DNA of 48,000 nucleotides from Vicinamibacterales bacterium (GTDB taxonomy: Bacteria; Acidobacteriota; Vicinamibacteria; Vicinamibacterales; UBA823), in NCBI GenBank assembly GCA_036012125.1, contig DASCOS010000015.1, positions 1 to 48,000 of the forward strand, written 5' to 3'. Positions 1-8,412 of this stretch are shown one piece after another; position 1 is the first letter of the stretch; every line of letters begins with the position of its first letter. The notes beneath the pieces are model-generated. The model saw only the letters and a program-made list of their open reading frames with translations, ran no database searches and was not told where the DNA came from. Position numbers and translations under genes: made by a program.

Positions 1-171
1 GGTGAAGGCCTCCATAATAATCATCACGCGTTCCAGAGAAGTCCGAAGTTCAGTTATCGTGCTAGCGAATTCGACCCGGCTTGGTCGGTGATCTGGGTGC
101 TGACGAAACTCCGGTTGGCGCAGCCATACAAGACCATTACTGAGGCGCTGGCACAGCCTCAGGAATCCTGA
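1..171 (+). CDS. Fatty-acid (acyl) desaturase, C-terminal fragment
   Basis: Frame 1 is open from the window edge to a TGA at 169-171 and encodes the last 56 residues of a membrane di-iron fatty-acid desaturase. It opens with GEGLHNNHHAF, which is the third histidine box (HxxHH) of the delta-9-type acyl-lipid/acyl-CoA desaturases. The pattern SYRASEFDPAW that follows is the usual post-box segment of that family. Family knowledge: these enzymes insert a cis double bond into acyl chains at the cytoplasmic face of the membrane. The start and the first two histidine boxes lie outside the window, so integrity and exact regiospecificity cannot be judged. Confidence 0.85.
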   Translation, partial: GEGLHNNHHAFQRSPKFSYRASEFDPAWSVIWVLTKLRLAQPYKTITEALAQPQES

Positions 172-260
172 AATTCAAGTCGGGTCGTACGTCGTACCCT
201 TGGACGACTGGCCGCCGCTTAAACTATGGCGACGTCTAGCTACGCGTATGAGGTAACCGT

Positions 261-2570
261 ATGTTCGCAGTGTCCCTGTTGCTGTCGCTCATCGTTGGCA
301 TAACCGTGCCGATTACTGAAGACCAGGTCGGTCAGGGCACCATTCGAGGAGCAATTCTTGACGAAACCGGAGCGGTTATCCCCGGTGCAACCGTGACGGT
401 AACGAATTCGGTCACGGATGTGTCCACCAGTGCTGTAAGTGACCAGCAAGGCCGCTTTGAATTCCTTGCTGTGGTGGCTGGTACCTACGAGGTTGCTGCA
501 CTGATGCCGGGCTTTAGAACCGAAACAGTGATTGTCACGGTCGTTGCGGGTGGCACACCAACGTTAGACATCACTCTAGAAATTTTACCACTCGCCGAAT
601 CTGTGACGGTAACCCGTATCCTCCAGGACCGGAGCGCCGTTCCTGCCGCAGTTACCGTTATCGCGGGCGACGAAATCCAGTTCGCTCAACGCCAAGAGGC
701 TCTGGCCGAGACGCTGCGCGGGATTCCCGGTCTGTTTGCTGAAAACCGGAGAAACTTTAGTCTCGCAGGGGGGGTGCAGGCCACGATTCGGGCACCGATG
801 GTCGGATTTGGGATGCGAGGCATCCAGGTGTTTCAGGATGGTATCCCGCTCACGACCGCGGACGGTACCACGCAACCGACAAACCTCGATCTTGGCTCCG
901 CCGGTCGTTTGGAGGTCATTCGGGGACCCAATTCTGTGCTCTACGGCAATGCTGCTGGCGGGGTACTCAGTCTGTGGACGGCATTTCCCTCATCCAGGCG
1001 CTTCGAGATTCAACCCGACATCCAGTTTGGTAGCAACGGATACCAAAGACAGCAGGTTAAGGTTCACGGGACGTCCGGGCAGACGAGTTACTTGGTCAAT
1101 GCTAACCGGTTTGAGACCGATGGCTTTCGCCAGCACAGCAAGGCTGAGGTTCGGCGGGCTAACTTGGTTGTGCGGAGAGCAGTATCGTCGAACACCGAGC
1201 TGCGTGGCATGTTCAACCTTTTCGACATGCCGTTTGGAGAGAGTGCCAGCACGCTTAATGAGTCGGACGCTCGCAATAAGCCGAAGAGTGTTCGGGGATT
1301 AGCCATTACTCAGGGGTGGGGTGAAGCCGCGACCCAGGGTCAGGGTGGCGTCACGCTCGAGCACGCGTTCAGTGGGGGACAGGTGTTACGTGCTACCGGC
1401 TGGGCCGCTTGGCGTGACCTCTATAACCCCATTCCATTTAGGATCATTGACCTCAGTCGTAACGCTGGGGGCTTTCGCTCGGAAATAACGGGCGGCCGTC
1501 AGGCTGGCTCGGTACCGATCCACTGGACAACAGGTTTCGACATATCGTATCAGCGTGACAATCGATCCGAATTCGGTAATGCAGGGGTACCGACCGGTGG
1601 TTCATCCGCCGAGCGAGGTAGCCTTCGAGTCAAGCAGTTGGAAGAGGTGCGTTCCCTCGCGCCGTTCGCCCAGGTGACCCTAACGCTTCATCCGCGCTGG
1701 CTCGCCACCGCGGGTGTCCGGTATGACTACTACGATTTCAATGCTACCGACAGTTTCCTGACCGACGGCAACCAGTCAGGAGGGCGGACGCTGGACGCTG
1801 TGAGCCCGATGGCGGGGGTGACCTTCGCGGCCTCTGACGAACTGAACCTCTACACCAACTTCTCAACAGCCTATCAGACGCCGACGACCGTCGAATTGTC
1901 GAACAAGCCAACCGGGGAGGGAGGGTTCAACGAGAACCTCAACCCCGAAGACCTTCGGAGTTTTGAGGTTGGTGCGCGTGGCACGGGTGGAGAAGGGCGT
2001 GTGCGATACGAAGTTGCCGCTTACTTTTCCACTTTGAACAATGCGTTTGTTGAATTGCAACGGCTCGACGAGCAGACCTACTTTCAAAATGCTGGGGAAT
2101 CATCGCGCAATGGGCTTGAGGCACGTGTTGACTGGGCACCTATCCCTCGCATGAACGCGTATGCCTCGTATACCTATCAAGATTTTGAGTTTGTTCGCTT
2201 TCAAACAGACGATAAGAATTTTTCAGGCAACATTGAACCCGGCGCCCCGCCGCATCAGTTGTTTTTGGGTGGCAGTTACGAAACTTCGTTTGGCCTTCGT
2301 TCGGTCGGGCAATTTCGCTGGGTCGATGCGTTTCCAGTCAACAATGCCAACACAGCGTCGAACTGGTCGTATGAGGTGGTGGACCTCCGGTTTGGTTGGG
2401 ATGGCGAGTGGAACAATGTGGCGCTCCAGCCGTTCTTCGGCATTGATAACCTGTTCGATAAACGATACAACGCCTCCACCATCCCAAATGCCTTTGGGAG
2501 TCGCTACTACGAACCAGCTCCGGGTCGGGAAGTATACGTGGGCTTGAGAATCGGGGGAGGACTCCAGTAG
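261..2570 (+). CDS. TonB-dependent outer-membrane receptor with N-terminal carboxypeptidase-regulatory-like domain
   Basis: The 769-residue product has a short hydrophobic export signal (about residues 1-17), then a carboxypeptidase-regulatory-like beta-sandwich (about 27-110, with GAILDETGAVIPGATVTV and the GTYEV turn). A plug domain follows (about 115-235, containing VIRGPNSVLYGNAAGG), and then a beta-barrel ending in the family-type FDKRYN and a terminal strand. Family knowledge: such receptors import siderophores, vitamins, metals or oligosaccharides using TonB energy. The barrel resembles FecA-like siderophore receptors in layout, but the substrate cannot be read from sequence. The ATG is preceded by a GAGGT ribosome site at good spacing. 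The last residue is Gln, not the usual aromatic. No TonB, ExbB or siderophore gene is nearby. Confidence 0.9.
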   Translation: MFAVSLLLSLIVGITVPITEDQVGQGTIRGAILDETGAVIPGATVTVTNSVTDVSTSAVSDQQGRFEFLAVVAGTYEVAALMPGFRTETVIVTVVAGGTPTLDITLEILPLAESVTVTRILQDRSAVPAAVTVIAGDEIQFAQRQEALAETLRGIPGLFAENRRNFSLAGGVQATIRAPMVGFGMRGIQVFQDGIPLTTADGTTQPTNLDLGSAGRLEVIRGPNSVLYGNAAGGVLSLWTAFPSSRRFEIQPDIQFGSNGYQRQQVKVHGTSGQTSYLVNANRFETDGFRQHSKAEVRRANLVVRRAVSSNTELRGMFNLFDMPFGESASTLNESDARNKPKSVRGLAITQGWGEAATQGQGGVTLEHAFSGGQVLRATGWAAWRDLYNPIPFRIIDLSRNAGGFRSEITGGRQAGSVPIHWTTGFDISYQRDNRSEFGNAGVPTGGSSAERGSLRVKQLEEVRSLAPFAQVTLTLHPRWLATAGVRYDYYDFNATDSFLTDGNQSGGRTLDAVSPMAGVTFAASDELNLYTNFSTAYQTPTTVELSNKPTGEGGFNENLNPEDLRSFEVGARGTGGEGRVRYEVAAYFSTLNNAFVELQRLDEQTYFQNAGESSRNGLEARVDWAPIPRMNAYASYTYQDFEFVRFQTDDKNFSGNIEPGAPPHQLFLGGSYETSFGLRSVGQFRWVDAFPVNNANTASNWSYEVVDLRFGWDGEWNNVALQPFFGIDNLFDKRYNASTIPNAFGSRYYEPAPGREVYVGLRIGGGLQ

Positions 2571-2632
2571 CCGGCGTGGTGGGGTTCTCGATTTCCCCGG
2601 TTGATGACCGCGTTGTTGTCTGAATTGTTCCC

Positions 2633-3466
2633 ATGCGGCAGACGCAAGGGTCGCTCGTCTGTTCTCACTGCGAGAAGCTGGTTGGTATCAATGAGCCGAC
2701 TTGTCCGTTTTGTGGGGCGTGGCGGCCAGGTCTCTATGGGTGGGCACCCGTCCTCCAACGTCTCGTCGGACACAACCTTGATCTCTTCTCACTGATCGTC
2801 GCAACGTGCATCACCCTGTACGCGATTGCGTTACTCCTCCAACCCGAGGAGGTGATTAAGCCGTTCCGAAGCATACTGTCGATTCTTTCACCGGGCGGGA
2901 GAGCACTCTATCAGCTTGGCATGACAAGTGGTCCTGCTTTGCAAGACGGTTGGTTTTGGACGCTGTTCACCGCCATTTATCTACATGGAAGCCTCCTCCA
3001 CATTGTGTTCAATGTGATGTGGATTAGAAACCTCGGACCTGAGGCAACTGAGGTTTTCGGTCCGGCACGCGCGTTCGTGCTTTTTAACGTGGCCGGGGCG
3101 TTCGGATTTCTTGTTTCGAATATGATGACCGGCGTGCCAACGATGGGTGCGTCCGGAGGCGTTTTTGGCCTTCTTGCGGCGCTAATCGTCTACGGCCGTC
3201 GACGTGGCAGTTCGATGATGTCGCAGCAGCTTTGGCTGTGGGCGATTGTACTGTTTGTGTTTGGCTTCCTCATGCCAGGCATCAACAACTGGGCTCACGC
3301 CGGTGGATTCGCCGGTGGGTGGGTCTGTGCTTACCTGATGGGATTCATTGACGAACAGCGCGAGAGCTCCGCGATGGTATTGCTTGCACTTGCCTTTGTC
3401 GCCGTCACGGCGATCGGAATCATTCTATCCTTCACGAAAGTCACCGGCATTGTGCTGGCTGGCTAG
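2633..3466 (+). CDS. Rhomboid-family intramembrane serine protease with N-terminal zinc ribbon
   Basis: The 277-residue membrane protein begins with a cytoplasmic zinc-ribbon-like module (two CxxC pairs: CSHC and CPFC, about residues 10-26). About six or seven hydrophobic segments follow. The catalytic Ser lies in GASGGVFG (about residue 180) and the catalytic His in HAGGFAGG (about residue 223), which together form the rhomboid Ser-His dyad. The HGSLLHIVFNVMW segment matches the conserved His/Asn oxyanion helix. Family knowledge: rhomboids cleave transmembrane substrates within the lipid bilayer. The gene ends 8 bases from the stop of the convergent pcnB, so there is almost no space for a terminator. 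The substrate is unknown. Confidence 0.9.
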   Translation: MRQTQGSLVCSHCEKLVGINEPTCPFCGAWRPGLYGWAPVLQRLVGHNLDLFSLIVATCITLYAIALLLQPEEVIKPFRSILSILSPGGRALYQLGMTSGPALQDGWFWTLFTAIYLHGSLLHIVFNVMWIRNLGPEATEVFGPARAFVLFNVAGAFGFLVSNMMTGVPTMGASGGVFGLLAALIVYGRRRGSSMMSQQLWLWAIVLFVFGFLMPGINNWAHAGGFAGGWVCAYLMGFIDEQRESSAMVLLALAFVAVTAIGIILSFTKVTGIVLAG

Positions 3467-3474
3467 AGACGAAG

Positions 3475-4731
3475 TTACTCCGTGGCCGAACGAGGTTTGC
3501 GCCGCCGCCGTCGGCGCCTGCGCCGCCGAACTGGCGTGGTGACCGGTGGTTCGCCGAGGTTGGCCACAAAGCTCCGCCAGCGCTTGACCGTTTCAGGTGC
3601 GTCACCGTGGATTTCTAGCCAAGTTAACGCTTCAGCGAACACACTGCGATGGGTCAATCGTCGTGTGGTGCGTTCTGGGAGCTTGGAATCGCCCAACCGC
3701 CGTTGGAGGCTGATGATCTGGCGAAGACTCGCAACTTGTCCTTTGGCGACCGGTAGCGCACCGAGAGTGAGTGGGGCGTCTTGCTGTCCGGACAAAAGCC
3801 CGGTTGGAACAACGAGCGAGCCGAGCAGAATCGGATTCGTTAACGTTGCCGGCGCAGAATCGAAACGGGCCCGATAGTTGTCGAGTGCGTGAAGGGACTG
3901 CCACAGCCGGTCGGAGCGGCGCCGATATAGCTCAGGACTGATCTGACCGAGCACACGCGCTTCACTGAGAGCTCGAAACGTGCGTTCGGCTGAGCCACTG
4001 CGAAGGATCTTATAGAGCTCCTCCAACATTCGTGGCGGCGCAGCCTGTCGAATTTCACCACGGTGCTTGGCGATTGCGTCAGTAATCGGCTGCTCTATCC
4101 TGAAATCAAGCCTTGCGGACAAAGCGATTGCCCGCAGCATCCGCACAGGGTCTTCTAGGAAGCGTTCTTCAGGGTTACCGATGCAGCGAATCAGTCCAGC
4201 CTCAAGGTCTTTGAGGCCACCGACGTAATCGATAATCGAAGCGGATGCAATGTCGTAGAACAGCGCATTCACGGTGAAATCGCGTCGAAACGCATCTTCC
4301 TCGGGACTGCCAAAGGTGTTGTCGCGCCGAATGACTCGACTTCCGGGCTGGTGCGGTGGCGCTGCATGCTTCTGACCTTCACGATCGGATGGGTGAGGGT
4401 CGGGATCTCCTTCTGAGCCAGGTGTTACAAGTCGACGGAAGGTGGCTACCTCAATTGTCTTGAGACCAAATTTCACATGTGCCAGCCGAAAACGACGACC
4501 AATAATCCAGCAATTGCGAAACAATCGCTTAACCTGATTCGGATGCGCCGAGGTACCGATGTCGAAGTCTTTTGGTCGTCGTCCGATGAGTAGGTCGCGC
4601 ACGCTCCCGCCCACCAAATAGGCAATGTGGTCGAATTTCTGGAGGCGGTATAAAACCTTAAGCGCATCCGGGTCGATGTGACTCTTGGAGAGCGAGTGTT
4701 CCGCGCGGGGAACGACGAGAGGGTTAGCCAT
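3475..4731 (-). CDS. pcnB: Poly(A) polymerase (PcnB-type class II nucleotidyltransferase)
   Basis: The 418-residue protein has the class II nucleotidyltransferase core: GGSVRDLLIGRRPKDFDIG (about residues 41-59) with the DxD metal ligands, and RDFTVNALFYD and FLEDPVRMLRAI further on. The segment IGRRFRLAHVKFG followed by IEVATFRR is typical of PcnB poly(A) polymerase rather than CCA-adding enzyme. Family knowledge: it adds 3' A tails that mark RNA for decay. Oddity: the C-terminus ends in ten consecutive arginines plus KPRSATE, a probable RNA-binding tail. It is written with mixed Arg codons, so it is not a simple trinucleotide repeat. It is the last gene of a zupT-polA-pcnB operon, 48 bases after polA. 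CCA-adding activity cannot be excluded from sequence alone. Confidence 0.88.
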   Translation of the reverse strand: MANPLVVPRAEHSLSKSHIDPDALKVLYRLQKFDHIAYLVGGSVRDLLIGRRPKDFDIGTSAHPNQVKRLFRNCWIIGRRFRLAHVKFGLKTIEVATFRRLVTPGSEGDPDPHPSDREGQKHAAPPHQPGSRVIRRDNTFGSPEEDAFRRDFTVNALFYDIASASIIDYVGGLKDLEAGLIRCIGNPEERFLEDPVRMLRAIALSARLDFRIEQPITDAIAKHRGEIRQAAPPRMLEELYKILRSGSAERTFRALSEARVLGQISPELYRRRSDRLWQSLHALDNYRARFDSAPATLTNPILLGSLVVPTGLLSGQQDAPLTLGALPVAKGQVASLRQIISLQRRLGDSKLPERTTRRLTHRSVFAEALTWLEIHGDAPETVKRWRSFVANLGEPPVTTPVRRRRRRRRRRKPRSATE

Positions 4732-4779
4732 CCGTTGGGGCGATCATAGCAAAGAGGACAAATGGGCGAGCCTAGGGGA

Positions 4780-7464
4780 TTAGGGCTTTGCGTCCTTCCA
4801 GGTACGGCCAACGCCGATATCCACTGTCAACGGCACCCTGAGATCAGCGGCGTGTTCCATGCGGTTCTTCACCAACTCCGAGAGGGTATCGGCCGACGCT
4901 TCCTTAACCTCAAGCACCAGCTCATCATGGACGGTCAAAATCATCTTGGCATCGTCACGCCCCATGAGGTCGGCATGCAGCGCAAGCATGGCGCGCTTGA
5001 GAATGTCTGCCGCCGAGCCTTGGATAGGCATGTTGACGGTTACGCGCTCGGCCGCTGATCGGACCTGATGATTGCGACTGTTGAGTTCTGGCACGAGGCG
5101 ACGGCGGCCGAACATCGTCTTAACGGACCCGGACTGTCTCGCTGTCGTGACCATGTTGTCAATGAACTGGCGAACTGCTGGAAAGCCGTCAAAATAGGCA
5201 TCGATGAATTCCTGAGCGGCTTGCGGGTTCACGCCGATGTCTTTGGCGAGCGTAAAGGCTGTCTTCCCATAAAGCAGAGCATAATTAACGATCTTCGCCC
5301 TTCGGCGGAGTTCGTGTGGGTCGAGACCACTGTCGGTCCCAAATAGTTTCAACGCGGTTTGGGTGTGAATATCATCACCACGTTGGAACGCCGCGATCAG
5401 CGTGTCATCCGTCGAGAGGTGAGCGAGGACACGCAGTTCGATCTGTGAATAGTCGGCTGAAATTAAAAGGCAGCCCGGCTCTGCGGTAAAGGCTTCGCGG
5501 ATCCGTCTGCCGACCTCGGTACGGATTGGGATGTTCTGCAAGTTCGGGTTGCTGCTACTTAGCCGCCCAGTCGCAGCCACAGCCTGGTTAAACGAGGTAT
5601 GGACACGCCCCGTGTCGGGATTCACGAGTTGCGGAAGTGCATCGACGTAAGTACTCTTGAGTTTTTGCAACGATCGCCAGTCCAACACCAACCGCGGCAA
5701 CTCGCGTGTGAGTGCGAGTTCCTCGAGTACCTCCACCGCGGTTGAAGCTGCCCGCGTCTTACCGGTGCGCTTCAATGTGGGCAGTTCCAGTTTTTCGAAC
5801 AAGATTCTAGCGAGCTGTTTCGGTGAGTTGATGTTGAATTCTTCGTCGGCCAGACGAAAAATCCTTTTACGATAGCCCTCCAACTCGACTTCCAGTTGAG
5901 CAGACTGCTCAACGAGTACCGCGGTGTCGAGACGAACCCCCGCCTGCTCAATGCTGACGAGGTTCTCCACCAGTGGAAGCTCAAGTTCACGATACACCGC
6001 CAATAAATCTTCGCGCTGTAACGTCTCCTGAAGGCGATCGCAGACCTGCAATGCAAGGTCCGCACGTTCGGCAGCGAACGGCATCACTGTATCGATCGGG
6101 AGCTCGCTGAACGGAGTTGCTTTCGCACCTTTACCCCGGAGCGATTCCTCCGTCATTGCTTGGTAGCCAGTCTCATCAAGGGCGGCATCTTCGAGCCGGT
6201 GTGCTGACTTTGTGGCATCGAGCACATAACTAGCGAGCATCGAGTCGTCAGTTATGCCACTTAGCTTGATGCCGCGACGCTCCAGCACAATTGCAGCAAA
6301 CTTCAGATCGTGACCGACTGTGGCAACTTCCTGGTCCTCAAGGACGGGTTTCAAAATCTTCAAAGCGTCGGCTGGGCTAAATTCCGTTGGGATATCGAGT
6401 GCCGTATGTCCTAGTGGAATGTAACAGGCGGACCGCGGTGCAACAGAGAACGCCACGCCAACCGGTGTGGCCCGCATGGCGTCCAGGAGGTCTGTTACCA
6501 GGTGCAGTGCGTAACGACCTGCGTTTCGAAGCGAGGTGACTAGTGAGTCAAGGTCCGCAGAGGTAGAGACAAGGCGGTAGTCAGTTTTAGTCGTGTTAAC
6601 GCTTGGTGCGTAATTGGCGAGCAGCGTGCGAAACCCGAGCTTGGAGAACAATTCGAAGCAACGCTCCGGTTGAGGGCCGCTGAACCGAGTCTGGTCGAGG
6701 TCAAGTTGGATCGGTGCATTGATCTCGATCCGAACCAAGTCCCGGCTCTGGTGCGCCAACTCGGCGTGTTCAGTGAGCGCGGTGCGGTATTTACGCTGTG
6801 GAAGCTGTTGGGCTTTGGCTAGGAGTTTATCGAGCGTGTCGTGTTCACCAATCAGCGCTCGGGCCCCCTTTGCCCCGATTCCCGGTACGCCTTTCACGTT
6901 GTCAACGGCATCACCCATAAGTGCCAGCACGTCGATGACCTGATCGGGCCGCACTCCGAATTTGGCGAGGACGTGGTCGGAGTCATACCACGTGCCCTCA
7001 TCGCGTGGATTGAAAACGGTGACCCCATTACGGACAAGCTGAAAGAAATCCTTATCGCCCGTGACGATGACGACGTCGATACTTTTGTCCGCCGCCTGGT
7101 TGGCTAGGGTACCGATTACGTCGTCGGCTTCGTAGCCCTGCAATGTGATCACAGGTACACCGAGCGCTTCGCACGCCTCGTGCACCCAGGGCACCTGTTC
7201 AACGAGGTCATCGGGCATTGGAGCACGGTTAGCCTTGTAATCGGCGTCAAGTTCTTCCCGGAAAGTCGGACCAGCTACATCAAACGCGGCGACAATGTAC
7301 TCGGGCTTCTGATCGTCGAGCAGTTTACGCAGCATCGTAACGAAGCCATAAACCGCATTCGTGGATTTGCCGTCGGGGCCAGTAAGCCCACGGATGGCGT
7401 GGTAGGCTCGGTACATCTGCGAGCTACCGTCAATTAACATCAACCGCGTTCGTTGAGCGATCAC
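4780..7464 (-). CDS. polA: DNA polymerase I (5' nuclease, degenerate 3'-5' exonuclease, polymerase)
   Basis: The 894-residue protein has three modules. The 5'-3' nuclease (about 5-290) shows LIDGSSQMYRAYHAI, TGDKDFFQLV and the helix-hairpin-helix GVPGIGAKGA. A 3'-5' exonuclease-like fold (about 295-480) lacks its catalytic acids: the DTET motif reads HLVT (H321, V323), and the other two aspartates are A390 and R467. The polymerase domain (about 500-894) has motif A ADYSQIELR, the O-helix RRRAKIVNYALLYGK and motif C VHDELVLEV. O-helix Y728 sits where E. coli has F762. It replaces RNA primers and fills repair gaps. The GTG start overlaps the zupT stop by 4 bases, which implies translational coupling. 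ATG codon 9 is an alternative start. Confidence 0.95.
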   Translation of the reverse strand: MIAQRTRLMLIDGSSQMYRAYHAIRGLTGPDGKSTNAVYGFVTMLRKLLDDQKPEYIVAAFDVAGPTFREELDADYKANRAPMPDDLVEQVPWVHEACEALGVPVITLQGYEADDVIGTLANQAADKSIDVVIVTGDKDFFQLVRNGVTVFNPRDEGTWYDSDHVLAKFGVRPDQVIDVLALMGDAVDNVKGVPGIGAKGARALIGEHDTLDKLLAKAQQLPQRKYRTALTEHAELAHQSRDLVRIEINAPIQLDLDQTRFSGPQPERCFELFSKLGFRTLLANYAPSVNTTKTDYRLVSTSADLDSLVTSLRNAGRYALHLVTDLLDAMRATPVGVAFSVAPRSACYIPLGHTALDIPTEFSPADALKILKPVLEDQEVATVGHDLKFAAIVLERRGIKLSGITDDSMLASYVLDATKSAHRLEDAALDETGYQAMTEESLRGKGAKATPFSELPIDTVMPFAAERADLALQVCDRLQETLQREDLLAVYRELELPLVENLVSIEQAGVRLDTAVLVEQSAQLEVELEGYRKRIFRLADEEFNINSPKQLARILFEKLELPTLKRTGKTRAASTAVEVLEELALTRELPRLVLDWRSLQKLKSTYVDALPQLVNPDTGRVHTSFNQAVAATGRLSSSNPNLQNIPIRTEVGRRIREAFTAEPGCLLISADYSQIELRVLAHLSTDDTLIAAFQRGDDIHTQTALKLFGTDSGLDPHELRRRAKIVNYALLYGKTAFTLAKDIGVNPQAAQEFIDAYFDGFPAVRQFIDNMVTTARQSGSVKTMFGRRRLVPELNSRNHQVRSAAERVTVNMPIQGSAADILKRAMLALHADLMGRDDAKMILTVHDELVLEVKEASADTLSELVKNRMEHAADLRVPLTVDIGVGRTWKDAKP

Positions 7465-8195
7465 AGCGCCAGAATTGTCCCAACGCCCGCGACGATCAGC
7501 AGAATTTGTCTGATAGCGCCGGTTCCGAGGGTTTCACCTTTATGGAGCCCAGGAATCAGGTCCGACATCGCGACGTAAAGAAAGCTGCCAGCGGCCAGCG
7601 CCAAAAGATAGGGCAGCGTATGCGGTAGGGTTTCGGTCGCAGCATAGACCGCGACTGCACCTACAACAGCGCTCGATGCTGAAAAGGCGTTGAGCCAAAG
7701 TGCTCGTTGGCGGGAGAAACCAGCATTCAGCAGGATCGCGAAGTCACCAACCTCTTGTGGGATCTGATGGGCAGCAACGGCTAGGGCGGTACTGATGCCG
7801 AGCGGAACTGAAACCAATACCGCTGCGGCGATGATCGCGCCATCGGCAAGATTGTGTAGAGCACCTCCGATGAGGATGAGTGTCGCACTCGCATCGTGCA
7901 CATCACAGTCCTCGGTATGGCAGTGGCGCCACAGCACGAACTTCTCAACTATGAAGAGTCCCAGAATTCCTGCTAGGAGCGCGCCAAAGACCGGCGCCGG
8001 CGCGAGTTGGTTCAGCGCCTCAGGCACTAGGGCCAACAGTGCCACACCGAGAAGTGTTCCTACCGCGTAGCTCAGCAGCCAGGGAACGATCCGATTGCGG
8101 AATGCGGAAGAGAGGGGAAGTAGCGCTGAGGCGATGAGTAACCCCCCCATGCTCCCAACCAAGCTGAGTCCCACGGCTGTCAGAAGTAACGACAC
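7461..8195 (-). CDS. zupT: ZIP-family divalent metal transporter
   Basis: The 244-residue integral membrane protein has about eight hydrophobic segments. The ZIP metal-binding helices are seen as HNLADGAI (about residue 113) and HQIPQEVGD (about residue 143). A His/Cys-containing loop (RHCHTEDCDVHD) lies between TM3 and TM4, as is usual for metal delivery. Family knowledge: ZIP proteins import Zn(II) and sometimes Fe or Mn into the cytoplasm. It is the first gene of the zupT-polA-pcnB operon, and its stop overlaps the polA start in a GTGA arrangement. A TATCAT-like -10 (minus strand, 8205-8210) lies only 9 bases upstream of the GTG, so the leader may be very short. The gene symbol reflects the family; the metal is not proven. 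Confidence 0.87.
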   Translation of the reverse strand: MSLLLTAVGLSLVGSMGGLLIASALLPLSSAFRNRIVPWLLSYAVGTLLGVALLALVPEALNQLAPAPVFGALLAGILGLFIVEKFVLWRHCHTEDCDVHDASATLILIGGALHNLADGAIIAAAVLVSVPLGISTALAVAAHQIPQEVGDFAILLNAGFSRQRALWLNAFSASSAVVGAVAVYAATETLPHTLPYLLALAAGSFLYVAMSDLIPGLHKGETLGTGAIRQILLIVAGVGTILAL

Positions 8196-8305
8196 CTACC
8201 CAAGATGATAGCTCAGTGTCTACGTGAGAGTCGAAGCACGCTGGGCGCTGAAACGGTTCGAGGCACTGTATCGGCCGTTTGCCTCTAACGGATCCGACAT
8301 AAAGT

Positions 8306-8324
8306 AGACCCGAACAGTGGGTCT
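8306..8324 (-). terminator. Short inverted repeat downstream of the methyltransferase gene
   Basis: Perfect 6-bp arms AGACCC and GGGTCT flank a 7-base loop in the 217-base gap between zupT and the methyltransferase gene. Read on the minus strand it lies about 90 bases after the methyltransferase stop and is followed by an A/T-rich stretch without a clean T run. It could be a weak terminator. The rest of the gap (8196-8412) shows no convincing gene. Confidence 0.3.
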
Positions 8325-8412
8325 CTTTCCCTTCACCTAACTTCCAAGAGATGTCTCAATGCCGACCGGAAATTACCATTTGGTTCGACTGGTGGGGTCC
8401 AGCTCGCGTGTG

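Noticed and set aside
736-1302. 188-residue open frame on the plus strand inside the TonB receptor gene
   Set aside because: It lies wholly within a well-supported receptor in another frame, is rich in Arg, Ser and Cys as expected from frame-shifted reading, and has no motif or ribosome site.
3482-3877. 131-residue Arg-rich open frame opposite pcnB
   Set aside because: The Arg run is the complement of the GC-rich poly-Arg codons of pcnB. The rest resembles no protein.
8240-8290. tRNA-like GGTTCGAGGC segment
   Set aside because: No acceptor stem or cloverleaf can be formed around it.
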